Shown here in pieces: positions 1-11,940 of a DNA stretch of 64,000 bases. A program made the translations under genes and the position numbers. The notes under the pieces were generated by a model that was not told where the DNA came from, made no database searches, and saw nothing but the letters and a program-made list of their open reading frames with translations. Origin of the DNA: Arachis hypogaea (Eukaryota; Streptophyta; Magnoliopsida; Fabales; Fabaceae); contig NC_092045.1 of assembly GCF_003086295.3 (NCBI RefSeq), positions 94,626,693 to 94,690,692 of the forward strand. The letters run 5' to 3'. Each line of letters starts with the position of its first letter. Positions within the stretch are counted from its first letter, which is position 1.

Positions 1-987
1 TGTTATTAATGGGTTGAATAACTGTTGAATAATTTTGAATTATCATTTTAGTACTGGATGGAGATTACTTTAGTACTGGATGGAGGTTGCAGATCTTGAT
101 TTAGTCATTTAGTTCGTGGTCGTTTTGATTAGTAGGTTACAGTTTTAGTTCTTATTTTGTTGTTGGATTGTTGTATTAACTTGTTTTGTTAACTTATTTT
201 GTTATGTTTTTGATATTTCTAACTTGTTATTTTGATAAATTGTTGTTCTGGGAATGTTCTTGATCTTGTAAATTGTGATTATTAAGTTGTGTTGTTTTTG
301 ACATTTTAATAACTTGGTAATTTGATCAATTGTACTTGTTGTGGTTCGTTATTTTTTATCTTGATCTTATTATTGTTATTTTGATCTTAGTTTATGTTTT
401 TTTTATCTTAATTCATTGTTTTTGTCATTGGGTTGCTATTAATTAACTAAATTTTGTTATTGTCTAGATGATAGTATCAATCAATTTAATTCCTTGTTCT
501 TATTATTGGGTTCTATTAGATTTTAGTTTATGTTTTTGTGGATTTTGATTATTGCTGACAAATTTTAATGTTGACATTTGATGTTTGGTTGTTTCTTTTG
601 TTATAACTTCTAAGTTTGTATTTGGATGATATTATAATATTGTGATTGATGTAATACTTTTGATTTAGATGATATTTTAAAATTTAAATTAGATTATAAT
701 TATATTTTAGTGTGTTTATTTATTTATGTTTTATTTATTATTTTATTATAAAACAATTATTTCAGATGAACCACAGTTAAACTGATTAAACCTTTAAACC
801 AATAAATTAGTAGTTAGAGTAGTTTGATTATCGATTCAATTTTCAGAACCTTATTTTTATTTTGTAACCTTTATAGGTCCTTCACTTTTTTCAATTAAAA
901 GATAATAATAATAGTTTTTTCTTTTATATTTTGTATTTTATATTTTATTTTATATTTTTATTATTCTTCATATAACTTATACAATAT
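1..987. other. AT-rich intergenic DNA, no gene seen
   Basis: Very AT-rich sequence with many T runs and no ORF of coding character. I see no recognisable domain, tandem array or terminal repeat here. Confidence 0.6.
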
Positions 988-996
988 TTACTTTTT

Positions 997-2081
997 GAAA
1001 AAACAACCATTTGTACCCATGAACTTTACGAACGCTGACAAAAGTACCCATTAAAAAAAGAAACTAACGTTGTACCCATCAAAGATGGATTCCGTACGAC
1101 AAAAATACCCAAATCCAAAATTTATATTGACTTTTTAATAAAATTCCAGAATTACCCCCACCATTATCTTCAACCCCTCCTTTCCTTTTTCCCAAATCTC
1201 AAACACCTCCATTGCTTAAAAACCCTAATTTCAATACCTAAAAATCCCAAATTATCATTTTTCCAATCCTAATCTCAATACCTAAAAATTCCAAATTATC
1301 ATTTTCCTAACCCAAATCTCAATACCCCTTTCAGCAAATTTCAACCCTCTATTTATTCTTTTCATCAATTTTACCACAAATCTCATGTCCAGCACCAAAC
1401 ATGGTACCTCTTCCATGGCTGGTGAGCCTAACCACTTAACTGCAGCTTGTGTTGCTGCCACAACAGCATCAGCTGCAGCTGCAGTAGCAGCAGCAACAGC
1501 AATGGCATGCTTGTTCTGCTCTTTCTCTGTCTTATTGTAGAAAGATTGCAACCAAGCTACTTCATATGGAGAAATGTTTGGTGAAATGGTAGCTGGATTG
1601 TGACATAAAACTCTAGAATTACTTGAATTTCTCTGAGCAGCAGAAGTAGTAGAAGAAGATGAAGAGAATTTTATGCTTCTGGGTCTCCATAGTTTGAATT
1701 TTCTTGTTTGTGTTGTTGTTCTTTGTCTCTTCTTATCCCAAACAAGTGGTAAAATTGATAAAAAGAATAAAAAGAGAGTTGAAATTTGCTACAAGAGGAA
1801 TTGAGATTAGGGTTGAGAAAATGATAATTTGAAATTTTTAAGTATTGAGATTAGGATTTTTAGGCAATGGAGGTGTTTGAGATTTGAGAAAAAAGAGAGG
1901 AGGGGTTGAAGATAATGGTGGGATAATTTTGGAATTTTATTAAAAAGTCAACATAAATTTCGGATTTGGGTACTTTTGTCGTATAGAATCCATCTTTGAT
2001 GGATACAACTTTAATTTTCTTTTTTAATGGGTACTTTTGTCAACGTTCGTAAAGTTCATGGATACAAATGGTTGTTTTTCC
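997..2081. mobile_element. Pack-MULE-like element carrying an IQD gene fragment
   Basis: The two ends are long inverted repeats of roughly 370 bp. The left arm reads GAAAAAACAACCATTTG and onward, and the right arm reads the same on the other strand, with matching landmarks about constant spacing apart. The perfect 9-bp direct repeat TTACTTTTT flanks the element at 988-996 and 2082-2090. Long TIRs plus a 9-bp TSD are the signature of Mutator-like elements. There is no MURA-type transposase inside, so it would be non-autonomous. The left arm has an internal duplication of about 41 bp near 1225-1310. The centre carries a host-gene fragment (see 1425-1746). Confidence 0.9.
1425..1746 (-). pseudogene. 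Captured IQD (IQ67-domain) protein fragment
   Basis: On the minus strand an open frame runs through a Ser/Thr-rich stretch, then AWLQSFYNKTEKEQ, then an Ala-rich helix containing HAIAVAAATAAAADAV. This arrangement matches the region just before the IQ67 calmodulin-binding domain of plant IQD proteins, which typically read HAIAVAAATAAAADAAVAAAQAA. The IQ motifs themselves are absent: after Ala-Ala-Val the frame turns into unrelated sequence. The fragment ends abruptly at the TIRs of the surrounding MULE, so it is a captured piece and not a working gene. The family call is good; the exact IQD member cannot be named. Confidence 0.8.
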
Positions 2082-2090
2082 TTACTTTTT

Positions 2091-2675
2091 TCTACCATAT
2101 ATGAAATGTTCAATTTTCTTTTGTCTAGATTAAATTTAGAATTAATTTTTTAGATGTTATAATAATTAAAATTTATTTATTTTTATTCTTAATTCTTCAT
2201 GTTATTAACCTTATTTATATAAATTATTTAAAAATACTTTGTAATATAAAAATTTTTTATGTGATATAATCTAAAATTTCTAGCAATAGAGTTAGATATC
2301 TATCTTTTAGACTTTTGAATATTATAATATTTTAATTTATTATAGAGATAAAAATAGTTTATTTTTTAAAACTTTCTTCTTTTTTTTTTAGTTCTAAATA
2401 TTTTGGCTTAACTATACTTTAAAATTATAATAATTGTGATTAAGAAATTAGTTTATACATTATGATTGATTTAAGAACAAAAAAATATAATAAAAAAAAT
2501 TTGGGTATTGCTGAACTCAACATCAACAAAAATTATATTTTTATTTAAAATTTCTTTTATTCAACGTTGCGTGTTAAAAATTTGTCATACATAATAATAT
2601 TCGAAGTTAAGTTATATCTTACAAATAAGTAGTGATTTTTTAATTATTTGAATATTAATATTTGTATATTAAATA
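2091..2675. other. AT-rich spacer, nothing recognised
   Basis: AT-rich DNA between the two Mutator-like elements. It has no coding frame, no array and no visible terminal repeats. Confidence 0.6.
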
Positions 2676-2865
2676 TTTTTATTAGAATAAACTACCATTT
2701 CTATTCATAAAAGTTGAAAATGCGGATATATCTACCCATAAAAAATGAAAATTACCATTTATATCCATAAAAAATGGTTTTTACAAGCAAAATTATCCAA
2801 ACCCTAAAAAATTAAATAAAATTCCTAAACTACCCTTCTCTCCACCACTACTACTATCATCTTCT

Positions 2866-2972
<107 letters not shown>

Positions 2973-3218
2973 ATTCTCAGCTATCCAATCCCAACATCAA
3001 CCATACCACCATCTCACCCTCATCTTCAACCGTCACCCGAACCCTTTTGGCCGCACACTCCCCCATCAGTGTTGATCGCGACTCAACAGCACCACCACCA
3101 CCATCACCATTAGCCATCACTGCCGTTAACTTCACCACCTGAATGGATTGGGTTTTCTCTACACACACATTTAAAGACTGCGACTTTTTTAAGGGTTAAT
3201 CGAAAACACTCATCAACA

Positions 3219-3442
3219 AGGTTAAGATCTATGACTCTAACCCTGAATCCTCCAAGCTTTCTCCAACACCGCCATTGATTTTATTGTCTCCTTCGAGAAC
3301 TCCTGTGTCGCCAACATCAGCTCCGACATCTCCACTACACACTCATGGCTCTCCATCCGCATCCTCCCCTTCCTGCCCGCCATCTCCGTTGTCGCCATCA
3401 CCGTCGGCAACGAGTACCTCACCACCACTGTTGACACGAGTA
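3219..3442 (+). pseudogene. Captured GH17 glucan endo-1,3-beta-glucosidase fragment
   Basis: The plus strand encodes NKVKIYDSNPES and, after a one-base frame change near 3255, a frame containing AFSNTAIDFIVSFENS, HSWLSIRILPFLPA and AITVGNEYLTTT. In GH17 beta-1,3-glucanases the conserved order is (K/R)(V/I)(K/R)(I/L)YD, then a hydrophobic strand, then W..NI.PF.P, then VGNE, whose Glu is the catalytic acid. That order is kept here, so this is the N-terminal part of the catalytic barrel. It is frameshifted and stops at the junction with the MYB fragment near 3442. It lies inside a MULE and is not expected to make an enzyme. Confidence 0.8.
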
Positions 3443-3711
3443 TGGCAGTGCCGGCGCTAACGGAGCGTTTGAGTGGCTGCACAAAGTGAGGATCGTCGAA
3501 GGGGTCCATGGAGGCGCACTTGCGTTTGAGGGTGGAGTTCCAATGGTTCTTAATGGCATTGTCGGTTCTGCCAAAAAGAAGTCAGGCTATGGTAGCCCAC
3601 TTGTTGTTGAACCGAGCGTGAGCTTTGATTATGGTGTCGTCCTCTTCGGGGGTAAAAGCCCGATGCTCCACCTGTGGGGGAGCTTGCAAGACTTGCCCTA
3701 GCGGAACATTG
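3443..3711 (-). pseudogene. Captured R2R3-MYB fragment (R3 repeat and linker)
   Basis: Read on the minus strand, this gives QVEHRAFTPEEDDTIIKAHA, then NKWATIA, an in-frame stop, then GRTDNAIKNHWNSTLKRKC, and finally DDPHFVQPLKRSVSAG. This is the third helix set of the R3 MYB repeat and the following linker, as in the MYB44/70/73/77 group (subgroup 22), where GRTDNAIKNHWNSTLKRK is characteristic. The stop lies where an Arg codon of the ARLLxGRTDN stretch is expected. The R2 repeat and the activation region are absent. Beyond the Ser-Ala-Gly stretch the open frame runs antisense through the GH17 piece and is meaningless. Confidence 0.85.
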
Positions 3712-3820
<109 letters not shown>

Positions 3821-4004
3821 TGATAGTGGTAGTAGTGGAGAGAAGGGTAATTTAGGAATTTTATTTAATTTTTTAGGGTTTGAATAATTTTGCTTGTAAA
3901 AATCATTTTTTATAGGTACAAATGGTAATTTTCATTTTTTATGAGTAGATATGTCAGCGTTTTCAACTTTTATGGATAGAAATGATAGTTTACTCTTTTT
4001 ATTA

Positions 4005-4432
4005 TTAATCAAATTTTTTTACTTTAATAGATTATGAAAATAGTAAAAGTCAATCTATTAATAGAATTAATTAGTATAGACAATATAGTTAGTTAAAGCC
4101 AATAAAAAATTTAAGAAAAAAATGATAAGATTAAATAAATTAAATTAAAGGTAATATAGACAAACTACAACTAATTTTTTTTTCAAATATAAAACTTTTG
4201 GATGTCGAATTGGTGATAAAGTTTATTAGGGAACATAGACTAAAATAGTTAGAAAAAATTAACATTGTTAGTATAGAAATTGGAAAAAAATATTAAATTA
4301 TGCAGTATAAAAATAAGCACATTTAAATTTTGTAGTTAAATTTTTTTAATTTATATTTCTAATACAGACTTATCAATATTTTATAATATAATTTTACAAG
4401 TTATAAAATGTAATATTAGTCATTGTTAAATG

Positions 4433-4470
<38 letters not shown>

Positions 4471-5200
4471 AATGTTTAACTAATTATCTTCGATTAGTAT
4501 TGTTATAATAAGGATGCATGTGATTTTATGAGAATGATATAGCCTGAACTTTGGTTATCTAAAAATTGACTAAATGGCTGGAATAGCTCAACGTCATGAA
4601 CCAGCAAATGCTAGCAATTGGAATAATAAAAAAAATAACTTTATAAATGTTCGCAAGGATTACTCGCGATTTGCGAATAAATGGGTATCGTAAAATCTTT
4701 TTGGGTGCGAACTTATCCACATGAAATGTAAGGGGACAGGGACATAGTACTCTTCCTATAAGACCTGTTAAAATTATGTGAATATAAAATTACTGATTTA
4801 TCGTAATATATATTTTTAAATTTAGTAACCCTAATTCTTTCTTCTAATTTGAACATTTTTTTTCTTCTAGACTCTTTTTTAGTCTCGATTTTGTATCTCT
4901 CTCTAATTCATTTTCTCTACTTCTTAAGTCTGACTCTACATCGCTTAGTTTTGCTTCAAAAAATTATGTTTTGTAATTTGTTGGAAGATGTTTTTATATT
5001 TTTTTTGAAATGTTATTTTTTATAATGAATTTATTATGAATTTTGTGTTGAATTATATTAAATTGATTATTTTATGATTTTTATATTATAATTTTTTTGT
5101 TAATTTTTTGAAAAAAATTTAAAGAATATCCATAGATAAATGTGGATATCTGCATTCCCTAAGGAGATAATTAAATAGGGACTTGTGTTAATTATATTTT
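4005..5200. other. AT-rich spacer with a (TA)n run
   Basis: No gene is visible. A (TA)n microsatellite lies at about 4434-4466. Sequence near 4640-4740 and 5125-5180 is slightly more G-rich and could be the eroded ends of a hAT-like element, but I could not define its termini. Confidence 0.5.
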
Positions 5201-5358
5201 TTCCTTTTTTAGTCTTAAATATTATTTACTAACGTGATGAAAAAGTAAATAATAATACAGTTAAAGAAAATGCATAATTAGGAGCCTTAAAGAAAAGAAA
5301 CTTAAGCAAGACCGCAAAACAAAAAACGCAATGTACAAAGATCGAAATGAGAAGAAAG

Positions 5359-5933
5359 CTAAATTCTCATATGGTCCACCGGGAATTCCTTCCAAAGCCT
5401 GTTGAATAATTTTTATGGATTCCACCATTTCACCAATTCGAACTAAATAACGAGCTAATGAATCTCCTTCTTTTTGCCATTGAACGTCCCAATCAAATTC
5501 CCCATAACACTCATAATTTTCAACTTTTACGCAGATCCCATTGTATTCCGGAAGTCTGAAGCATCGGTCCTGATAAACCCCAATTAATTACTTCCTTTCC
5601 ACTAACAATGCCTATTCCCTCAACCCGTTCTAAAAAAATGGGATTTCGCGTAATAAGTTTTTGATATTCAACAACCCCTGTTAAAAAATAATCGCAGAAA
5701 TCCAAACATTTATCTATCCAACCATGAGGTAGATCGACCGCGACTCCCCCGATACGGAAAAAATTATGCATCATTCTCATACCTGTCGCAGCTTCGAATA
5801 GATCATATATTAATTCTCTTTCTTTAAAAATATAGAAGAAAGGGGTTTGTGCACCAATATCCGCCATAAAAGGTCCCAGCCATAATAGGTGAGAAGCTAT
5901 ACGACTCAATTCCAACATAATTACTTGAATATA
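5359..5933 (-). pseudogene. ndhH: Nuclear copy of a chloroplast ndhH segment (NUPT)
   Basis: The minus strand encodes the middle of NdhH, the 49-kDa-like subunit H of the plastid NAD(P)H dehydrogenase-like complex. Clear landmarks are [50 protein letters not shown] and ERVEGIG. After WDLRK one extra base shifts the frame (near 5524), but the homologous sequence continues in the new frame through [19 protein letters not shown] to [12 protein letters not shown]. Both gene ends are missing: the full protein is about 393 residues and roughly 190 remain. The frameshift and substitutions show that it does not function. It sits inside repeat X1, so it arrived after that repeat. Confidence 0.93.
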
Positions 5934-6639
5934 TATATATATATATATACATATATTTTATCCCAAAAACATAAACAGAACACCTGTGTCTCTAAAGTCC
6001 ACTCTAAGATATGAAATACAAATATATATATATATGTGGAGAGTCTGATCTATATACACAAATACATAACTCTAAAATAAGACATAGAGTTCCCAATGAC
6101 TCCAACTTCGCTTGCACAGGAACTTCAGAAACTCAGTGAGCTGTCTTTCAATCTTGCATATAAAAAACAGCAATATTGTATGGAATGAAAACTGGGAGTT
6201 CTCAATAAGGTTAAGGTGCCCACGTACATAAGATATAAGGTCTCGAAAAAGTAAGAGGCAATCCTAGAACTCTGACACTTAGATATAAAGCTTAGAATTA
6301 AAGTTTAAAACCATAATACAAGGTGAGCTATCTAAGGTTCCCAAGTCTAACTCAATTCTACTCATTCCCTCAGCTTCTCGCCTTCCTCCAATCCTCCAAA
6401 ACTCTGGTGCATAGACAAGCAATACAGACAAATCAAATACAAGTAGGATACAGATACAACAAATAGCAAATATAGCAAGTAAGTATAATAATCACATAGG
6501 CAAGACTAATTAATGCACAATCAAATAAAACACACACATGCATATGATGTATGCCTGTCCTATGGCTGATGAGTCTCATCTGTCGGTTATAAAGTCAACC
6601 TGACATGTCCGATAGCTAACCCAGACATCGTCCTCTCTA

Positions 6640-6895
6640 AATCTGATGAGCGGTACAGTACCTCGATCCTCACCTGGTGAGCGGTAAACCACTTCGATCC
6701 CCACCATCTGCGGGAATAAACCACCTCGATCCCCACAAACGTTTTCAATTGGAAAATAGCACACACGTGGGCGGTAAATAACCACTACAAATACATTCAT
6801 AACCTGTGGGTGGTAAACAACCACGATCTCCATATCCATCGTGACACTAGACAAACGGTACACCACCACGATTCTTGTCAGGTTAAAACTCACAT
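6640..6895. repeat. Degenerate tandem array in X1
   Basis: Imperfect units of roughly 28-45 bp built around GCGGTAAACCACCACGATCC repeat several times directly after the conserved block that contains GTATGCCTGTCCTATGGC. The unit is unlike the arrays found at the corresponding site of X2, X3 and X4. Confidence 0.65.
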
Positions 6896-7412
6896 TCAAA
6901 ACCACAATCTTCTAAAATCTTGACCCAAAGCAAGTGGGATTAAGCCGCAACCCTTGCGTACTGCCCAGGTAATTCAAATCTCAAATCTCTTTTTTCTTTA
7001 AAACCAAAACCAATTTCAGTTTCATTCTTAAATTTAAAAAATTCCCAAAGGCTTGGAGATTGTCCTGTTTTGCTAAATCAAAACTCGAATTCTTCAACTT
7101 TTTCAAAACGTTGCAAAATATAATTATTCAATAAAAAACTAATTACTTTTGAAATTCACTAAAATTCCTTCAAACGTGATTTCTTAATCAAACTCAAAGC
7201 ACAATTATTTTCTCAATAATTTAAACTCAAACCTAATTCATTCTTTTCTTAAATAAATCATCAAATAAACTATTCTTCCATCCAAATTAACCAATACAAA
7301 ACTTCCCAAAATTCTCATAAAATTTTGGCAGCACTTCTCCCTAAAATTTGGACTTTGCTACCCTTCTCGGGTCCCATCCAAATCACTCAATCATCCATAA
7401 ATACATACATAC

Positions 7413-7861
7413 TATTCCGAAGGTTACCTAAAACTGAAGGTCGATCTCGGATGAGATCTTCTGATGGGGTCGGAGCTGTTGTGTCCAACTTGTTAGATCT
7501 GGTGATGCTGCTGATCCTTGATCACCGGAGGGTGGTGGTACTTGCAAGAGACTCCGATGCTTAAGTTAGCACGTGCTTTAGGCAGGTTTTTTGTGTAGAA
7601 TCAGAATGTATATTATACCTGGGTGCTCCAGTGTATTTATAGTAGTGTGGAGTGACCTTTTAAGATAAGTTAGTTATCTTATCTTATCTTTGAGAGAAGT
7701 CACCTTATCTTTTTAGGCCAGCCACCTTTATGGTGGGCTGCGTCCTTTTGTTTGGGCCTACTTGGACCTCTACGGTAATTTGGCCGAGCTCCTTAAGGAG
7801 AGGTCGGTCGTTCTTGTCTTCGATCAACCCGGACCGTATAGCTCAGCCCAAGGTATGAACA
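7413..7861 (-). repeat. 3' LTR of the Tat-lineage element
   Basis: This is an about 449-bp copy of 32576-33050. On the minus strand it starts TGTTCATACC and ends near CGGAATA, where the final CA has become TA. Just inside is a G-rich polypurine tract candidate, AGCAGGGGCAC on the minus strand at about 7862-7872. It lacks the 25-bp segment found in the other LTR near 32970. Confidence 0.9.
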
Positions 7862-8802
7862 GTGCCCCTGCTCGAGTTCAATCTTTCCCTTGAGGTCATG
7901 TCTTTAGACTTCGACCCCTTTGAGGAAGTCATGCTCGAGCATTCGCTTTTGGTCGATCTTTTGTATAACTCCTGTCGGGATTGCTTCTGCTTGAATGTGA
8001 AGTGTTTCTTTCTTTCTTTTTTAATTGTAGCGTGCGTTGCACTTTCTTGGGAATGTGCAAGGGCTTTAAAGGCTCATTTAATTTCCTTTTGCCATTTCTT
8101 CTTTTCCGTCTTTGCATTTTATTTTGAAATTAAAAAAAGAGGTTTTACTCTCACTTTCAGTTTCTTTCTCCCTTTCTCTTCTTCACTCTTTGTTTGCTAT
8201 ATATTTTGTTCATCTGGCTTTTCTGATCTTATGCCCCCAAGCTCCCTACCTTCTTTGCTCCAAGAGCGCTCGTTGGTTTGTGTTTGTCGTTGCTTCTGTC
8301 TGAGAAGTTATCGCGCTTTGTTCCTTCTTCTCTGCAGGTTGGTATTTTTTTCTTTTTATGCTTTGATAGTCGTTTTTATGCACGCTTTTACTGTTGCATG
8401 CTTGCAAAGTTTTGATTTTTATTGAGTTTGTCTTGAGAAGCTTGATCCTTTCCAAAAAAGATTGTGTCTTTGTTTTTTATCGATATTGTGATTTTATCCC
8501 TACTGCTCATATTTTAGGAAAATGTGCGCCTTTTAGGTCTCTGTTGCTATCGGTAGTTTTGCATTTGTTGGAGAATTTGTTGGGTTTTTTGCTTTTTTGC
8601 ATTGTTTCCATGCTCCCGTGCTGTTGTCTCCAAAGGGTGCCCCTGGGTTTTGCTGGTTATTTCTTGCTTTCGTAGACCCTGGGGTGCCTTTTTTGTTGCC
8701 CTACCTCTTTGTTTGTTGGTTGCTCCTTCTCTTTTTGATTATGTCCGAGTTGTTTAGTAATGACCACTTGTTGTCTTCCTTTTCTGTAGGTGTAGTTTGC
8801 CG

Positions 8803-10735
8803 TATGTCTTCTCGAAAAAATATTGTTGAAATGTCTACCAAGATCCCTGCTGGCATGGCCGACTGGCTGGACTCTATAGTTCTGATGTGTGTTACTGTGG
8901 CTGATCCAGAGTACTGTGAGAGGCTTAGGAGATTCCATAGGATCTGTAGCAATAGGGACGATGAAAAGAATTATGAGCTGTTGTCACCCGACCTTGAGGA
9001 GAAGGTCAGTTTTCCCCCTTGACTCAGGGAGAACACCCCTTCTTTTATGCTTATGACTATTTCTTTAGTCAGTTGAATATCACTCTCCCTTTTATTGCTT
9101 TTGAGACCGACCTCTTATGGACTTGCAATGTGCCCTCTTCCCAGCTTCGTCTGAACTCTTGGGCCTTTATTAGATTTTTCAGCTGTTGTGCTAGGAATTA
9201 GGTGTCTGACCTTCCATATCTCTCTTCATTTATCTGTTTGTGTTGACCAAGCCTGGAGTAGCCAAGAAAAAGGCTTCTTGGGTCTCATTCTGTGCTACCC
9301 AGGGAAAAAAAGTGTTTTCTATGTATGATGAGTCTTTTCGGGATTTTAAGAACTACTACTTTAAAGTCCGAGCTGTCGAGAATGTTTGCCCTTTCTTTTT
9401 AGATGAGAATGACGAGCCAACTTTTTCTTTGTGCTGGCAAAAAGATATAGTAGCGACTAAGTATTCTTTGGAGAGTTTGGATGAGGTTGAACAGGCCTTT
9501 GTGGGTGTCTTAGAGGAGCACTGGGGGGGACCTCCTTATTTGGACACCAAGAGGTTTTTGGGAGATCTTTCCCTCCTCCGTGCTGAACTTCGTATCATCC
9601 GTCTTCTTTCTGATTATTTTATTTTATTGTCTTTTTCGATCTTGTCTAATACTTTTTCTGGTTTCTTTCCAGAGATGGTTAAATCTTCTAATTCTATGAA
9701 GGTCTTCCGTAGGGCTAAGAAGGCGACGGCTGCACAAAACTTGACGGCTAAGACCTTGGGAGAAGGGTCTTCTCAGGTGCCCCTAAAGAAGCCGACTTCT
9801 GACAATACAGGGCTGAGGAAGGTCATTCTGACACCACAAGTTCGGACGTTTTCATCTGACCCTGTTCAGCCGACCTCTAGTGCTACCTCCTCTCCTACTG
9901 CTGCTGGTCCTCCTCCCAAGTGGCAAAAAACTATTGGTACTTATGATCTGAATAGCAAATATTTTGATGGCGTGGGTTTTGCTACCAAGGTGATAGCTCC
10001 TCATGGCAGAATTCCGTTGGATGACGTGTCCATCCTTCATCATCTGGATTTCATTACCAGCAATAGTATTCGGATGGCCAACATGGGTGCGGCCTTATCT
10101 CGTGTGGTCTGAGATTCTCTAGTTCATGCGACTAAGGCCTTTATGAAAGATGCTAAGTTTGAATTTGATAGAATTAAGGGTTTGAAGGATGAGCTTGATG
10201 CTAGGGTGTCTAAGTTGGAGTTGGATGTGAAGGGGGAGAAGTCTTGAGCTACTACTGCTGAGGTAGCTGCAAACCTAGCTGAAGAAACGGCGAAAAAGTA
10301 CAAGGAGAGCTACACCGTACATATGGCAAGCTGCTGGAAACAAGGGAGAGGCTTCAACCTGCCCAGGCTGATTACGATGAGCTCCAGGGTCATATGGTGG
10401 ACAGTGTGACTGACGCATAAGAGAATTTGAGGGCTTTGATCCGGGTTTTTGCCCTTGAGCTCGACCTTACTTCATTCAGTCTGGATAACATAGTGGAGGA
10501 CGGCAAGATCGTGCCTGCTCCAGATGATGAAGATGAGGGTCCTCCTCCTGCGCCACCAGCCAAGGCTTCTGCAGCTTCAGCCTCTTTGACTCCTTCTACC
10601 GAGGTGGCTCCTACTGGGTCCGATCCTGACGTGGAAATACTGAATGGCCCAGATGGAGTTGTCATTGCCACCCCTCTTACAACCAGGCCTCCCTCTCCTA
10701 AAGATGCAGCTGCCGAAGCAACTTCGGATCCTTGA
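8803..10735 (+). pseudogene. Opposite-strand accessory ORF of the Tat element (putative gypsy-type transposon protein)
   Basis: Frames on the plus strand, opposite to gag-pol, carry MSSRKNIVEM, then a region with YDYFFSQLNITLPF and FETDLLWTCN, then AKKKASWVSFCATQGKKVF and FKNYYFKVRAV. A later part with MVKSSNSMKVFRRAKK follows an intron-like gap whose acceptor TTCTTTCCAG ends near 9672. The C-terminal part is a coiled-coil-like and Pro/Ala-rich acidic tail ending near 10735. This resembles the putative gypsy-type transposon domain proteins linked to Tat elements. I know of no established biochemical role. Stops and frameshifts (near 9021, 9200, 10110 and 10245) break it. The PF04195-like assignment is from memory of the family style. 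Confidence 0.7.
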
Positions 10736-11940
10736 TGACCCTTTTTTATCTTTATGTATTTGTGCAGTCTGACTTGTGGACTTTAGACTTTGTTTATGTT
10801 TTTTTAAGTATCTTGTATTTGACTCTTTTGACACTCAGTTGCTTGCTTGAAACTTTATTTTCAAAACACTTTAAACTCCTGGGCTGCCCTCTAGGCAGCC
10901 TTTGAGTCTTTAATGCTTGAAGAATGCTTTTTGCTGAATGTTTGGAGTTTTACTTTTTGCAACCCTTTGCGAATTTTATAGAGATTAGATATTTACTGGC
11001 CCGACCTCCTTTGAGTGGGTTTCCACCCTTGCCTTTTGGGGTCACGACTTGCTTTGAGTTGGTACTTGTCAACCTTTTATCGAGTCGGGCGAAATGATCC
11101 TTGCGTCTTGGTGTCCGGGCTTTTACATAGAACCTTTTTAGTTTCGAACAAATTTTGTAGCCCTGTTTTGAGATCGTGCCTTCTTTGAGCGGAGTTATTC
11201 CCTTTTTAGCTAAGCACTTTTGAGCCTTAAGTTGTTTTCAACCTTTTTGGCTTTTGACTCGTTCTTTTCTCGAGGTTGTACTTGTTTCTTTGGATCACGC
11301 CTTTAGCTGATGTCGACCTGTCTGGCTTCACCGTCCGGGCTTTTTAGTCATATTCCAATAACTTTTTAGGTAGTATTCCTGATGAGGAACCTTTTCTTTA
11401 TAATTTGTTTGGATGACTTTTTAGTGCCGTTTCGACTTGTGCTTTTGCTTTTTAAGTAGTGTCTTTTTTCAAGACATCGTACCTTTCAGCAAAGCATTCC
11501 TGGCTTTTCTTTGGCCTTTATGAGATGTCTTTGTCCCTTTTTAGTGATCCTTTCATTGGTCCGACTTCTCTCTCGGGCCTTCTTAAGTTATTTTAAGTAA
11601 TCCATTTTTAGTTAGACCTCGTCAAGTCGCTTTTTATGGGCTACTTTTTATAACTTCTTGCATTAACTTGCTCCTATTGCTTCACCTTGCCTACCTCTTT
11701 GTAATCGAATGATGAATTTTGCATTTTATGAGCTTAGATTAATGCGTCTTGGTAGGAAACTTTTTAGGGAATTGATAACTTTTATTCAAAAATAATGAGA
11801 TAAAAAACAAAAATAAAAGTATGCACATACGAGTGCTTACTTTTCTAGGTTGGGCAGTTTTATAGGTCTTGGCCTGGCGCCTCATTAAAAAACCTTTTCA
11901 GGAAAAAGAGTGCACCTTGACCTAAGACCTTTACTATTCT
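10736..11940. other. Non-coding stretch between accessory ORF and integrase
   Basis: T-rich on the plus strand with repeated short phrases such as CTTTTTAG and GTCGGGC. It probably contains the 3' untranslated regions of the two converging units, the accessory ORF (plus) and pol (minus). No coding frame is supported. Confidence 0.5.

Larger units (their letters stand above)
5265..7412. mobile_element. Family X repeat, copy X1, left part
   Basis: This stretch aligns by eye with X2 (19387-21944) in the same orientation. Shared landmarks are GGAGCCTT near 5282 and 19508, the block with GGTCTCG and GGCAATCCTAGAACTC near 6240 and 19985, ATGTATGCCTGTCCTATGGC near 6547 and 20339, and the GGGTCCCA block near 7367 and 20776. 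It continues at 33051 after the Tat-lineage insertion. A chloroplast fragment interrupts it at 5359-5933. The left end is not sharply visible, so the start is approximate. No protein domain is present. Confidence 0.75.

Noticed and set aside
4560..5190. Possible eroded hAT element
   Set aside because: Some G-rich phrases resemble hAT ends, but no TIR pair or 8-bp TSD could be found.
7862..8425. 187-residue plus-strand frame next to the Tat 3' LTR
   Set aside because: Phe/Leu/Cys-rich translation of T-rich retrotransposon DNA without family resemblance. It precedes the recognisable accessory ORF at 8803.
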